From: JBBQVO01 sp038211505
Lineage (GTDB): Bacteria > Chloroflexota > Dehalococcoidia > DSTF01 > JACRBR01
Length of the DNA: 21,192 nucleotides
Assembly (NCBI GenBank): GCA_038211505.1
Contig: JBBQVO010000040.1
Coordinates: forward strand, 1 to 21,192
Direction: 5' to 3'
The translations under genes and the position numbers were made by a program. This document shows, one piece after another, positions 7,123 to 14,992 of the stretch. Every line of letters starts with the position of its first letter. The first letter of the stretch is position 1. The notes below the pieces were generated by a model. It did no database searches, was not told the origin of the DNA, and saw only the letters and a list, made by a program, of their open reading frames with translations.

Positions 7123-7737
7123 TTAGCCGCGCGGCCGCGTCTCCGACCAGCTATCCCAGTACACAACCTTCTCGACGGGCAGACGCGACGGCTTGCCGAA
7201 CTTGCCGACCGGTTTGCCGAGCGGGATCAGCGCCATCGTCTCGTATTCATCGGGAATGCCCAGCAGCTGCTTGACGTCGCTCTCGTGGAACTTATGCAGC
7301 GTCGTCAGCGCCGTGCCGAGGCCGAGTGCGCGCGCGGCGAGCATCAGATTCTGCACGGCGGGGTAGATCGATGCGCCCAGCGTCGGCCCGATCGCGTACT
7401 GCTCTTTCTTGATCGTCGCGAGGACGAGCACCGGCACGTCGCCCATGTGATTCGCGAGATGATCGGCAGAGTTGAACATCCGCGCGCCTCGCGGATCGGC
7501 GCGCATGGCCTCACGACGCGGCCCGTAGGTCTGGTTCCATGCCTCGAGATACCACTCGCCGATCTTTGCCTTCTTCGCAGGATCGCGAATGATGACGAAG
7601 TTCCAGCTCTGCATGTTGCCGCCGCTCGGCGCCATCGTCGCCGTCTCAAGAATCCGCCAGATCTGCTCGTCCGGAATCGGATCGTCGAGCAGCCGGCGCA
7701 TCGCCCGCTGCGTCCCCGTCACCTCGAAGAAATCCAC
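7123..7737 (-). CDS. Nitroreductase-family flavoprotein
   Basis: A 204-residue member of the FMN-dependent nitroreductase family, normal in length. FMN-binding features are the N-terminal RAMRRLLDDPIP (11-22), APSGGNMQSWNFVII (36-50), the central dimer helices including PAVQNLMLAARALGLGTAL (126-144) and the C-terminal IPLGKPVGKFGKPSR (171-185). Such enzymes use NAD(P)H to reduce nitro groups, quinones or other acceptors; the physiological substrate is not predictable. The GTG start at 7737 is supported by AGAGAGG six bases upstream. It lies upstream of a TetR gene on the same strand, which could regulate it. Confidence 0.93.
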   Translation of the reverse strand: MDFFEVTGTQRAMRRLLDDPIPDEQIWRILETATMAPSGGNMQSWNFVIIRDPAKKAKIGEWYLEAWNQTYGPRREAMRADPRGARMFNSADHLANHMGDVPVLVLATIKKEQYAIGPTLGASIYPAVQNLMLAARALGLGTALTTLHKFHESDVKQLLGIPDEYETMALIPLGKPVGKFGKPSRLPVEKVVYWDSWSETRPRG

Positions 7738-7830
7738 GTTCGCCTCTCTTTCTGTTTTGTCGCAGATCGCTAGTGTGGCTCACCAACGCTCTCCGTGACA
7801 GGGATGCCGCGCGGTCTCCGCCATGTTTGT

Positions 7831-7856
7831 GTAGGGGCGGCCCGATGTGGCCGCCC
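7831..7856 (-). repeat. GGCGGCC palindromic intergenic repeat, copy 2
   Basis: GTAGGGGCGGCCCGATGTGG followed by CCGCCC; this is the exact reverse complement of the core at 15177-15201. Stem GGCGGCC/GGCCGCC with loop CGATGT. It lies between the folC stop and the nitroreductase start. Confidence 0.88.
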
Positions 7857-7932
7857 GCGCTCGTGTGGCGGTGGCGCACGCTTCCAACACCGCCGGCCGC
7901 GATCAAATCATGCGGCTGAATCGTGTACGCCC

Positions 7933-9336
7933 TCACAACGCCGCCGTCCGCCGCCGAAGAATGCGTGACTCGGGCATCCACCGCTCGCGTAGGGCGCCGA
8001 TCAGGAACATCGAGCCGGTGACGCAGATCACGTCGGGCGGGCGCGCCCCTTCGAGCGCAAGATCGAGAGCGCGCGTGTGCAACGGTTCGAGGCGGACGCG
8101 CTTCTCGCCGAGGAGCGCGCAGAACAGCGACGTCATGCGCTCGGGATCGCCGATACGCTCGGCGAGCGGCGGCTGTGTGACGATGACGGTATCGGCGACG
8201 GAGGCGAGGGCGCGCGCCATCGGCGCCTGATCCTTGTCGGCGAGAATGCCGCAGACGAGATGCAGCTTCGTGCGTCCACCGATCCAGTGCGCGCGCAACT
8301 CTCGCACAAGATTGCGGATCTCGACCGGATTGTGCGCGGCATCAAGCAGCACGACCGGATCGTGCGACATCTGCTCCATGCGGCCGCTGATCCGGACGTT
8401 GGCGAGACCTGCCGCGATCGCATGGGCGGAGATCTCGCGACCGCGACGCATGTCGAAGGCTTCGGCCGCGGCGACGGCGAGTGCGGCGTTCGTCGTCTGG
8501 TGGACGCCGGCGAGCGCGACGCGCAGGTCGCGATGTGTCGCTCGCGGCGTGGTGACGTCGATCGTGCTGCCGTGGCGGTCGGCGGCGCGGACGCGGACGC
8601 GGATGTCGCGGCCGAGGCGCCAGAGCGTCGCGCCCGTAGCGGCGCAGCGATCTTCGATCACGCGCAGCACGTCGGGTTGTCGCGCGCCGGTGACGACGAT
8701 CTCGTCGCCGCGGATGATCGCCGACTTCTCCGTCGCGATCGATCGCAGCGACCATCCGAGGCGCTCGCGGTGTTCGTACTCGACGTTGGTGATGACGCTG
8801 ACGGCTTTCTCGTCGAAGACGTTCGTGCAGTCGGTGCGGCCACCGATGCCAACCTCGACCACGGCGGCATCGCAGCGCTCCGCGGCGAAGCGCTTCATGC
8901 CGGCGGCGAACGCTACTTCGACGAGCGCCGGGCGGCCGTAACCGTCGCCGTCGAGCACGTCGAGATGCATCTGGCGCACAAGCGGCTCGAGGCCGAGGAC
9001 GGTTTCGGCGAACTCGTCGGGCGCTATCAACCGGCCATCGACGTCGACGCGCTCGATGAAGGTCTGGAGGTGCGGCGATGTGTAGAGGCCGGTGCGCAGG
9101 CCGGCCGCGCGCAAGATCGACGCGATCATGGTCGATGTCGATCCCTTGCCGGCGCTGCCGCCGACGTGCACCACGGGCTGCGCCAGATGCGGATCGCCGA
9201 GGTGTGCCAGGACGCGACGGATGCGATGCTGCAGCGCCCGCTCCGCCGGCACGATCGGCAACTCATGCCACAACCGCCGCTGCAGGTAGTCGACGGCTTC
9301 TCGATATCGGGCGTTCGCATCGGACGTTCGTGGCAC
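7933..9336 (-). CDS. folC: Folylpolyglutamate synthase / dihydrofolate synthase
   Basis: A 467-residue Mur-ligase-family enzyme that adds glutamate to dihydropteroate or folates using ATP. Visible motifs: the P-loop GGSAGKGSTST (59-69), LYTSPHLQTFIER (84-96) that binds folate, the metal/ATP strand VEVGIGGRTDCTNVFD in the middle of the central domain, and LLDAAHNPVEIRNL at the start of the C-terminal domain. The P-loop usually reads GTNGKGS; Ser-Ala replaces Thr-Asn. GTG at 9336 gives an N-terminus of family length (YREAVDYLQ helix), though there is no strong ribosome site. Divergent from moaC, with a large inverted repeat between the two. Confidence 0.95.
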   Translation of the reverse strand: MPRTSDANARYREAVDYLQRRLWHELPIVPAERALQHRIRRVLAHLGDPHLAQPVVHVGGSAGKGSTSTMIASILRAAGLRTGLYTSPHLQTFIERVDVDGRLIAPDEFAETVLGLEPLVRQMHLDVLDGDGYGRPALVEVAFAAGMKRFAAERCDAAVVEVGIGGRTDCTNVFDEKAVSVITNVEYEHRERLGWSLRSIATEKSAIIRGDEIVVTGARQPDVLRVIEDRCAATGATLWRLGRDIRVRVRAADRHGSTIDVTTPRATHRDLRVALAGVHQTTNAALAVAAAEAFDMRRGREISAHAIAAGLANVRISGRMEQMSHDPVVLLDAAHNPVEIRNLVRELRAHWIGGRTKLHLVCGILADKDQAPMARALASVADTVIVTQPPLAERIGDPERMTSLFCALLGEKRVRLEPLHTRALDLALEGARPPDVICVTGSMFLIGALRERWMPESRILRRRTAAL

Positions 9337-9394
9337 GCCGCAGCGTAGCCGCTACGAGGGGGGAGCCACAGATTCGGTCTGGCCGACCCAAACG

Positions 9395-9552
9395 GGGAAC
9401 CACAGATTTCACAGATTTCACAGATTGGGCTTGGTGGTGCAGCGGTGCGTTGTGGCCGTCGACGCAACCTCGGTCGTATTCATCGTTTAGATCCGAGACG
9501 TGGTCTGGCCCGGGAAATCTAATCTGTGAAATCTGTGAAATCTGTGGTTCCC
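9395..9552. repeat. Facing arms of CACAGATTT nonamers, 32-bp perfect inverted repeat
   Basis: The left arm (9395-9426) begins GGGAACC and runs into three ACAGATT units of nine-base period; the right arm (9521-9552) is its exact reverse complement and ends GGTTCCC. The arms are 32 bases each, with a 94-base unrelated spacer. A partial unit, GCCACAGATTC, precedes the left arm at 9364. The right arm ends 29 bases before the moaC start codon. Confidence 0.93.
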
Positions 9553-9581
9553 TTCGTGCGCTGGCGGGATAGGATTTGGGC

Positions 9582-10079
9582 ATGAGCGAAGATGAGGAAG
9601 CCTTCGGGAAGCTCAGCCACGTCGATGCGCGCGGGCGGGCGAGGATGGTCGACGTGACATCGAAGGACGACACGCGGCGCGAGGCGACGGCGCGCGGCCG
9701 AATCGTCATGCGACGGGAGACGCTGGCGCTGATCCAGGAGCATGGACTGCCGAAGGGCGACGTGCTCGGCGTCGCGCAGATCGCCGGCGTAATGGCGGCG
9801 AAGCGCACACACGATCTGATCCCGATGTGCCACCCGCTGCTGCTGACCGGCATCGATGTGAGGCTGACGCCGAACGAGGCGCGCGCCTGCATCGAGATCG
9901 AGGCGACGGTGCGCACGGCCGGCAAGACGGGCGTCGAGATGGAGGCGCTGTCTTCGGTGACCGTGGCGGCGCTGACGATCTACGACATGTGCAAGGCCGT
10001 CGATCGGGCGATGCGCATCGAGCAGGTGCGCCTGGTGCGGAAGTCGGGCGGCAAGAGCGGCACGATCGCGCTGGAGTGA
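9582..10079 (+). CDS. moaC: Cyclic pyranopterin monophosphate synthase
   Basis: A 165-residue MoaC, which converts 3',8-cyclo-7,8-dihydro-GTP into cyclic pyranopterin monophosphate in molybdenum cofactor synthesis. Key motifs are LPKGDVLGVAQIAGVMAAKR (56-75), HDLIPMCHPLLLTG (77-90), the GVEMEALSSVTVAALTIYDM segment (117-136) and the catalytic Asp135 and Lys138 in YDMCKAVDR. The ATG at 9582 is preceded by AGGA seven bases upstream; an in-frame TTG at 9576 is less likely. No other molybdenum cofactor gene is in the window. The deacetylase gene begins four bases after its stop. Confidence 0.97.
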   Translation: MSEDEEAFGKLSHVDARGRARMVDVTSKDDTRREATARGRIVMRRETLALIQEHGLPKGDVLGVAQIAGVMAAKRTHDLIPMCHPLLLTGIDVRLTPNEARACIEIEATVRTAGKTGVEMEALSSVTVAALTIYDMCKAVDRAMRIEQVRLVRKSGGKSGTIALE

Positions 10080-10083
10080 CAAC

Positions 10084-10974
10084 ATGACGAAGACGCTCGA
10101 GATGCTTGGCTACGCGCCCGACGATCGCGTGCTGATCATTCACATCGACGACGTCGGCTTCTCGCACGCATCGAAGGTCGCGGCGTTCGAGTGCATGTCG
10201 GACGGCAGCCTGACGTGCGGATCGACGCTGGTGCCTGCGCCGTGGTTCATGGAGACGGCTCGGCTTCAACAGCAGCATCCGGAAGCCGATCTCGGCATCC
10301 ACATGACGCTGACGGCGGAGTACGAGACCTATCGCTGGCCGGCCATCACCGGCCGCGGCTCCGCGACATCGTTGCATGCGCCCGACGGCGGCATGTGGCG
10401 CGATGTCGCGAGCGTCCTCGAGCACGTGAGCGTCGAAGAGGCGGCTGCGGAGCTGCGGGCGCAGGTCGAGCACGCGCTGGCGATGGGGATCGACGTGACG
10501 CATCTCGATACGCACATGGGCGCGGTGATGCGTCCGAAGTACATGCCGCCGTACGTCGACCTGGCGATCGAGTTCAAGCTGCCGCTGTTCTTCATCCGGC
10601 CGAGCGAGCGTCGATTGGCGGCGCTCGCGGACGGCGCGGATGTGTATGCCGAGCAGACGGCGAAGCTCGAAGCGCGCGGCTGGCCGCTGCTCGACAACAT
10701 CATCGTCCAGACGCTGAGCGAGATCGCGCCGGACGACAAAGTACGGCGATTCAAGGAGATGTTCGCCAACCTGCGGCCGGGGTTGACGCATTTCCTCGTG
10801 CATCCGGCGAAAGGCGGCGATGAGCTCGACGCCATGACACCCGTCGATTGCGCGCACCGCGCACGCGAATACGAGATCTTCGGGACGCGCGAGATGCGCG
10901 AGTACTGCGAGTCGCTCGGCATAAAGCTGACGGGCTATCGGTCGATCCGCGATCGCCTGCGTGCGACGTTGTGA
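10084..10974 (+). CDS. ChbG/YdjC-family carbohydrate deacetylase
   Basis: A 296-residue protein of the YdjC/ChbG family, metal-dependent deacetylases of chito-oligosaccharides and related sugars. The metal and catalytic residues are visible: Asp22-Asp23 in IIHIDDVGFSH, His73 in LGIHMTL, and His140 with His144 in DVTHLDTHMG. The remaining barrel strands include LPLFFIRPSER and LTHFLVHPAKGGDEL near the C-terminus. It starts four bases after moaC, and its GGAG ribosome site lies inside the moaC end, so the two are translated from one message; the link is probably genomic convenience rather than a shared pathway. Confidence 0.92.
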   Translation: MTKTLEMLGYAPDDRVLIIHIDDVGFSHASKVAAFECMSDGSLTCGSTLVPAPWFMETARLQQQHPEADLGIHMTLTAEYETYRWPAITGRGSATSLHAPDGGMWRDVASVLEHVSVEEAAAELRAQVEHALAMGIDVTHLDTHMGAVMRPKYMPPYVDLAIEFKLPLFFIRPSERRLAALADGADVYAEQTAKLEARGWPLLDNIIVQTLSEIAPDDKVRRFKEMFANLRPGLTHFLVHPAKGGDELDAMTPVDCAHRAREYEIFGTREMREYCESLGIKLTGYRSIRDRLRATL

Positions 10975-10994
10975 TGGACGAATGGACGAAGGGA

Positions 10995-11181
10995 GAACCA
11001 CAGATTTCACAGATTTCACGGATTAGATTGGGCAGCGGTCCTCACCATCGCACGTGCTTTGCGGTCACGTCGCTAACCGTCCGCTCTATGCGCTCCCTCG
11101 GTCGCCGCGCTCCGGCGGAAGCGAGTTACGCGGATTCGCCTAAGACCACCTTCTGTGAAAATCGGTGAAATCTGTGGTTCC
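10995..11181. repeat. Facing arms of CACAGATTT nonamers, second copy
   Basis: Left arm 10995-11024 (GAACCACAGATTTCACAGAT and onward to CACGGATT) and right arm 11151-11181 (period-nine GTGAAATCTGTGGTTCC end). Unlike the copy at 9395, the arms pair imperfectly; the outer part GTGAAATCTGTGGTTC is exact. The right arm runs over the likely start codon of the dehydrogenase gene. Confidence 0.85.
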
Positions 11182-11989
11182 TATTCGTAACTCGGTAGTG
11201 ATCATCACGGGCGCAAGCGCGGGGATTGGGCGCGAGACGGCGTTGGAGTTCGCGCGGCATGGCGCGAATGTCGTGCTGGCGGCGCGGCGGGAGGGGCGGC
11301 TGCGCGACGTTGCGGCGCGGTGCCGCGATCTCGGCGCGCCTGAGGCGCTCGTCGTCCCGACGGATGTGGCGATCGCAGGCGAGATCGAGCATCTGGTGCA
11401 GGCAACGATGGAGCGCTTCGGGCGGATCGACGTGCTGGTGAACAACGCCGGCTTCGGCTTCAGCGGCACAATCGAAGAGACGACGGAAGCGGACATGCGC
11501 GAGCTGATGGACGTGAACTTCATGAGCGCGTTCATCGCGACGCGCGCGGTGCTGCCGATCATGCGACGTCAGCGGCGCGGGCACATCGTCAACGTGTCGT
11601 CCGTCGTCGGGAAGATTGCGTTCCCGTTTCACGGCGGGTACTCGGCGACAAAGTTCGCGATGTCGGCGATGACGGAGGCGCTTCGGGGCGAGCTCGATCG
11701 CTCGGGCGTGACGGTGACGGCGGTGCTGCCAGCATCGACGCGCACGGAATTCTTCGATGTGCAGCGCACGAACGATGGCCACGTGAGCGCGCCGACGGGG
11801 CCGCAGCAGGACGCCGACGTCGTGGCGCAAGCGATCATCCGTTCGGTCACGCATCCGACGCCCGAGGTGAACATGGTACGGATGATGCGCATCGCCTACG
11901 GCATACACGGATTCTTCCCCGCGCTACGCGACTTCGCCGGCCGCCAGTTCTACCGCCGCAGCGCGGGTAAGCCGCGGCGGCGAAATTGA
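11174..11989 (+). CDS. Short-chain dehydrogenase/reductase
   Basis: A classical SDR of about 271 residues. It has the cofactor motif TGASAGIG (12-19), NNAG at 90-93, catalytic Ser143 in VNVSSVVGK, Tyr156 and Lys160 in YSATK. A basic residue pair after the second strand (AARREGR) suggests NADP(H) preference. Substrate unknown. GTG at 11174 is chosen because it leaves about seven residues before the first strand; GTG at 11165 is an alternative. Both lie inside the right arm of the CACAGATTT repeat and neither has a ribosome site, so this arm has become part of the gene's 5' end. The stop codon likewise lies in a repeat of the AACCACAGAG type. Confidence 0.9.
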   Translation: MVPIRNSVVIITGASAGIGRETALEFARHGANVVLAARREGRLRDVAARCRDLGAPEALVVPTDVAIAGEIEHLVQATMERFGRIDVLVNNAGFGFSGTIEETTEADMRELMDVNFMSAFIATRAVLPIMRRQRRGHIVNVSSVVGKIAFPFHGGYSATKFAMSAMTEALRGELDRSGVTVTAVLPASTRTEFFDVQRTNDGHVSAPTGPQQDADVVAQAIIRSVTHPTPEVNMVRMMRIAYGIHGFFPALRDFAGRQFYRRSAGKPRRRN

Positions 11990-12026
11990 ACCACAGAGGC
12001 ACAGAGACACAGCGACACAGAGGTTC
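11986..12026 (+). repeat. AACCACAGAG-type periodic repeat, single arm
   Basis: Begins ATTGAACCACAGAGGCACAG and continues as degenerate CACAGAG-like units with a period of seven to eight. The dehydrogenase stop TGA at 11987-11989 is inside the first unit. No facing arm is seen nearby. Confidence 0.75.
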
Positions 12027-12157
12027 GGAGGGCGTCGCAGGCCAGCGAGTTGGTCGAATGCGCAGAGTCGGCGGCCGCCGGCGACGGTGCCTTGATCATG
12101 CAGCATCGACGCTACCCCGGCCTGCGGTACGGTGCAGCGCCGGTAGGCGATCAGATC

Positions 12158-12186
12158 GAAAAAGCGGCGCTCCGATGAGCGCCGCT
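12158..12186 (-). terminator. Intrinsic terminator after the CsbD gene
   Basis: On the minus strand, AGCGGCGCTC (12186-12177), loop ATCG, GAGCGCCGCT (12172-12163), then a T-run. The ten-base-pair stem is perfect and lies 23 bases after the CsbD stop. Confidence 0.92.
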
Positions 12187-12208
12187 GAATAGTGGATGGA
12201 TGGGATGG

Positions 12209-12391
12209 TTACGGCTTGAGATCCTCGAGCTTGTCTTTGGCCTTGCCGAACGTCTCTTTTGCCTTGCCGCCCATCTCCTTGCCCTTGCCGTCGGCTTCCA
12301 TCTCTTTGTCGCCGGTCACCTTGCCGGCGACTTCCTGCGCCTTGCCTTCGACCTGCTGGCCCCGGCCTTCCATCTTGTCTGTGTCCGCCAT
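12209..12391 (-). CDS. CsbD-family small stress protein
   Basis: A 60-residue, charged, lysine-, glutamate- and glycine-rich protein of the CsbD family, with repeated GK-containing units (VEGKAQEVAGKVTGDKEME, then GGKAKETFGKAKDKLEDL) that predict long amphipathic helices. CsbD proteins are abundant under general stress in many bacteria; their molecular role is unknown. The ATG at 12391 follows GGGAGG at a spacing of about nine bases. Length is at the low end of the family. A strong hairpin terminator follows its stop and the 21-residue membrane peptide gene lies 56 bases upstream on the same strand. Confidence 0.94.
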   Translation of the reverse strand: MADTDKMEGRGQQVEGKAQEVAGKVTGDKEMEADGKGKEMGGKAKETFGKAKDKLEDLKP

Positions 12392-12447
12392 GATGCTGTT
12401 CCTCCCGGATTGTGAATGCGTCGGTGTGTTCGGCTGCCGGCGTCCCC

Positions 12448-12513
12448 TTAAAAGAGGATGACGAGCAGGATGACGATGAGGATGAGTACGAGCAGTCCGC
12501 CGCCGATGTACAT
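12448..12513 (-). CDS. 21-residue hydrophobic membrane peptide
   Basis: A very small reading frame, MYIGGGLL followed by a run of Leu, Ile and Val and ending VILF. It is a single predicted membrane helix with almost no soluble part. It is taken as real because AAGGAGG sits five to six bases before its ATG, a near-perfect ribosome site, and because peptides starting MYIGGG with a leucine/isoleucine tail recur in GC-rich bacteria near CsbD or similar stress genes as far as I recall. The frame is open further upstream but that part is arginine-rich and lacks a ribosome site. Function unknown; co-transcription with CsbD is likely. Confidence 0.75.
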   Translation of the reverse strand: MYIGGGLLVLILIVILLVILF

Positions 12514-12724
12514 GCTGTCCTCCTTTCGAGGCCAGTGTGTCACGCGGCGCCTTGCGCAACCGTCACAGCAACGCGCTCTCACCTGACGATACGACTTCGT
12601 GAATGCGATGCCGCTGCGATGCAACCCGCCGTCGACGCGATTGTTCGACAGCGCTGCGCGGTGCCTTGCGGAATCCGGCATGTCGCGCAGGCGGACGAGC
12701 GTGCTACGACGCCAGTCTTCGCCG

Positions 12725-12994
12725 CTACGCCGTGCCTTCGATCTCGCATTCGTTGACGATCGTCAAGAACGATTGCGATGCGTGACGGAAGCGGACGACG
12801 TAGGCACGATCATCGTCGCACACGACGGCGCCGAGAATCGCGCCGATGGTCCACCCCGGTGTGCCGGCGCGCCCGATCGCGCGGCCGAGATGCAAATCGA
12901 ACACGGCGTCGATGCGCGTGAGGGAGAAGACGATCTCTTCACCAACGGAGAATGCAAAGCTAACACTTGCCTGTGCCTTCGGCGGAACAACCAT
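12725..12994 (-). CDS. Small hypothetical protein
   Basis: A predicted 89-residue protein, MVVPPKAQASVSFAFSVGEE at the start, with a beta-rich pattern: EIVFSLTRIDAVFDL, TIGAILGAVVCDDD, then AYVVRFRHASQSFLTIVNEC and a final EIEGTA. The alternating hydrophobic strands with the VCDDDRAYVVRF hairpin suggest a small beta-barrel or Tudor-like fold, which is inference. ATG at 12994 is chosen because GAGG lies about ten bases upstream; the frame is open to 13270 but the earlier part looks non-coding. I recognise no family. It is divergent from the second TetR gene, 217 bases away. Confidence 0.55.
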   Translation of the reverse strand: MVVPPKAQASVSFAFSVGEEIVFSLTRIDAVFDLHLGRAIGRAGTPGWTIGAILGAVVCDDDRAYVVRFRHASQSFLTIVNECEIEGTA

Positions 12995-13177
12995 TGCGGC
13001 TGACCTCGTATGCAGTCCTGCCTGATCGCTTACGGGGGCTCTCGTGCTTCGACGTTCGCGGATCCGCGACGTGTAGGGGCGCGCGGGTTCGCGTATGCTC
13101 CGTACGCATGCGCCCGGGGGAGAGCGCGACCATGCGGCGATAAGCCGCAGGGCGTCCGGCGTGTCGGACAGACTGTA

Positions 13178-13199
13178 TGACGATTTCGAGTTCTCGTCA
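13178..13199. promoter_or_regulatory. Operator-like palindrome before the second TetR gene
   Basis: TGACGA (13178-13183) and TCGTCA (13194-13199) form a perfect inverted repeat with a ten-base centre, ending 12 bases before the TetR start codon. Its size and place suit autorepression by the TetR protein. Confidence 0.5.
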
Positions 13200-13211
13200 A
13201 TAGGCAAATCG

Positions 13212-13859
13212 ATGAGTCCCCGTCCGTACCGGCTCGGCAAGCGCGAGGTTGCGATCGAAGAGACGCGCAAACGCGTGATCGCGGCGGCGCGCGACGTCTT
13301 CCGCGAGGCGGGGTTCGATTCGGCGAATCTGGCTTCTGTGGCGAAGCGCGCGGGCGTCGCGCGAGCGACCGTGTACTACCAGTTCAAGTCGAAGCTCGGC
13401 CTGATCGACGCCGTGATCACGCACACGCTGCAACGGGAGCGCGCGCGCGGATTGCAGCGCGCGCGTGAGCGGGCCGACGCGGCGGCAGGCATCCGGATGC
13501 ACGTCCGCGAGATCTGCAAGTTCTGGGCGGGCGACTTTCTGCTGTACCGCAACGTGATCGGCCTCGCGGCGGTCGATCGGGAGGCGGCCGTGCTGATCGA
13601 TGGCTACGACGACACGCGGCGTGAACTGCTGACGTGGCCCGTAGAGCGGCTGGCCGATCAAGGGAGGCTGCGCGACGGCGTCTCGCAGCGGGAGGCCGTC
13701 GATCTGCTCTGGCTGGCGACGAGTTTTCGGTCGTTCGACCACCTGTACTCGCGGGCGGGGCTGTCCGTACGAGCGGCAGTCGCGATCCTGGTGCGGATGA
13801 CGGACAGCATCATCGCCGACGGATCATCGGCTGCAACGACGAGCGACGCGGCGGGATAG
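13212..13859 (+). CDS. TetR-family transcriptional regulator
   Basis: A 215-residue TetR regulator. The DNA-binding domain lies at about 16-63, with LASVAKRAGVARATVYYQFK at 40-59 as the helix-turn-helix. The C-terminal part is an all-helical ligand domain ending in an Ala/Ser-rich tail. The ATG at 13212 is preferred over the in-frame start at 13095 because it aligns with the first TetR protein of the window (both begin Y-x-LGKR then ETR), so the two are paralogues. The ribosome site is weak (AGGC). A TGACGA-N10-TCGTCA palindrome lies 12 bases upstream. It faces away from the small hypothetical gene. Confidence 0.9.
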   Translation: MSPRPYRLGKREVAIEETRKRVIAAARDVFREAGFDSANLASVAKRAGVARATVYYQFKSKLGLIDAVITHTLQRERARGLQRARERADAAAGIRMHVREICKFWAGDFLLYRNVIGLAAVDREAAVLIDGYDDTRRELLTWPVERLADQGRLRDGVSQREAVDLLWLATSFRSFDHLYSRAGLSVRAAVAILVRMTDSIIADGSSAATTSDAAG

Positions 13860-14001
13860 CAGATCGGGCGACATTCGCGCGGTCTCAGACGCGTGGAACG
13901 GCACGCCATCGCTGCGCCACGAAAATGTGTCACTAGCCGGGTTCACAAAAGGTGACAGCGGCTGGCCCAGTTGCACTGAACCTGCCACGCCGGAGTTATC
14001 C

Positions 14002-14023
14002 GCGCGGGCTGAAACGCCCGCGC
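14002..14023. repeat. GCGCGGGC hairpin of the GCGGGCTGAAA type
   Basis: GCGCGGGC, loop TGAAAC, GCCCGCGC, followed by TACAG. An eight-base-pair perfect stem. Related GCGGGCTGAAA-GCCCGC hairpins recur between genes in many environmental genomes; only one copy is seen here. It could help end transcripts arriving from the TetR gene, but no T-run follows. Confidence 0.6.
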
Positions 14024-14082
14024 TACAGATGGAGGCGCTACGGTTGCCGCGCGAAACATGAGATGAGTTCTTCACCCGCTTG

Positions 14083-14766
14083 TTAGCCGCGGCGGTCGCG
14101 CTCTTCTTGTTCGGAGCGCTTCTCGGTGCGTTCGGCCGCCGTCTCTTCGTCTTCAAGCTCGGCGATGCCGGCTTCGACGTCGCGCTTGATGTCGGTGGCG
14201 GCGGGGATGCGCGCTTCGAGGCGCTCGCCGAGCACGGCGTAGTAGTTGATGCCAAGATAGTGCAGCGGCCGCTCTTCGGGATCGGCGAGCAGCCAGGCGC
14301 CATCATCGAATGCGTCCTGTTCGGCCGAGGCGGCGACGACTTTGCCGACGAAGAGCGTGTGGTCGCCGATGTTGTAGGCGTCCTGAACGCCACACTCGAT
14401 CCAGCCGACGCAGCCTTCGAGCAGCGGCGCCTCGACCTTGCGGCCGCGAAAGGTCGGCAAGCGCGTCAACTCGAACTTATTGATCTCGGCGCCGCCGACG
14501 CTGCCGGTGTACTGCACGTGATGCAGCAGCTCGCGCGTCGGAATGTTGAGGGCGAACTCCTCGCTGAAGCGGATCATGTCGTGGGTATGGCGCGCCGGGT
14601 GGACGGCGATGCCGATCAGCGGCGGGTCGATGCTCAGCGGCGTGACGAAGGTGGCAGGCATGATGTTCTGGGCGCCGTGCCAGGACGTCGTCACGAGCAC
14701 GACGGGGCCGCCGCCGAGTAGCCGGCGCGCATCACGTTCGTCGATCGTGTGTCTCATCCCGATCAT
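14083..14766 (-). CDS. Flavin-reductase-like (FMN-binding split barrel) protein
   Basis: A 227-residue protein whose first 190 residues match the flavin reductase-like domain: GGGPVVLVTTSWHGAQNIMP near residue 18, SIDPPLIGIAVHPARHTHDM around 45-64, EFALNIPT and the segments VGGAEINKFELTRLP and VGKVVAASAEQDAF. Such proteins bind FMN and reduce flavin or act as small oxidoreductases. The last 35 residues are a charged helix (DVEAGIAELEDEETAAERTE and a basic end), an addition not needed for the fold. ATG at 14766 or 14757 are both possible; neither has a clear ribosome site. No partner monooxygenase is nearby. Confidence 0.88.
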   Translation of the reverse strand: MIGMRHTIDERDARRLLGGGPVVLVTTSWHGAQNIMPATFVTPLSIDPPLIGIAVHPARHTHDMIRFSEEFALNIPTRELLHHVQYTGSVGGAEINKFELTRLPTFRGRKVEAPLLEGCVGWIECGVQDAYNIGDHTLFVGKVVAASAEQDAFDDGAWLLADPEERPLHYLGINYYAVLGERLEARIPAATDIKRDVEAGIAELEDEETAAERTEKRSEQEERDRRG

Positions 14767-14871
14767 CGTACGCGACGGGCGATCGACGGTCGATGCCTCT
14801 CGCGAGCGAGGCGGAGCACCGGCGGGCGACGCTTGGGCTACGCGTCTAGGTCGGCGAGGCCGGGGCCGTGG

Positions 14872-14900
14872 TTGATTCGCTGGCGGCGCTCCGATAGGAT
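14872..14900 (+). promoter_or_regulatory. Promoter of tRNA-Val
   Basis: TTGATT (14872-14877) and TAGGAT (14895-14900) are 17 bases apart, placing the transcript start a few bases before the tRNA at 14916. Confidence 0.6.
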
Positions 14901-14915
14901 GCGAAGCACCTCTAA

Positions 14916-14992
<77 letters not shown>

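Noticed and set aside
13072..13093. GTAGGGGCGCGCGGGTTCGCG as a further copy of the palindrome family
   Set aside because: The second half of the stem is incomplete; mentioned only as a degenerate relative.
13927..13957. TGTCAC and GTGACA facing each other after the second TetR gene
   Set aside because: Six-base arms with an 18-base spacer and no T-run; too weak for a terminator or an element end.
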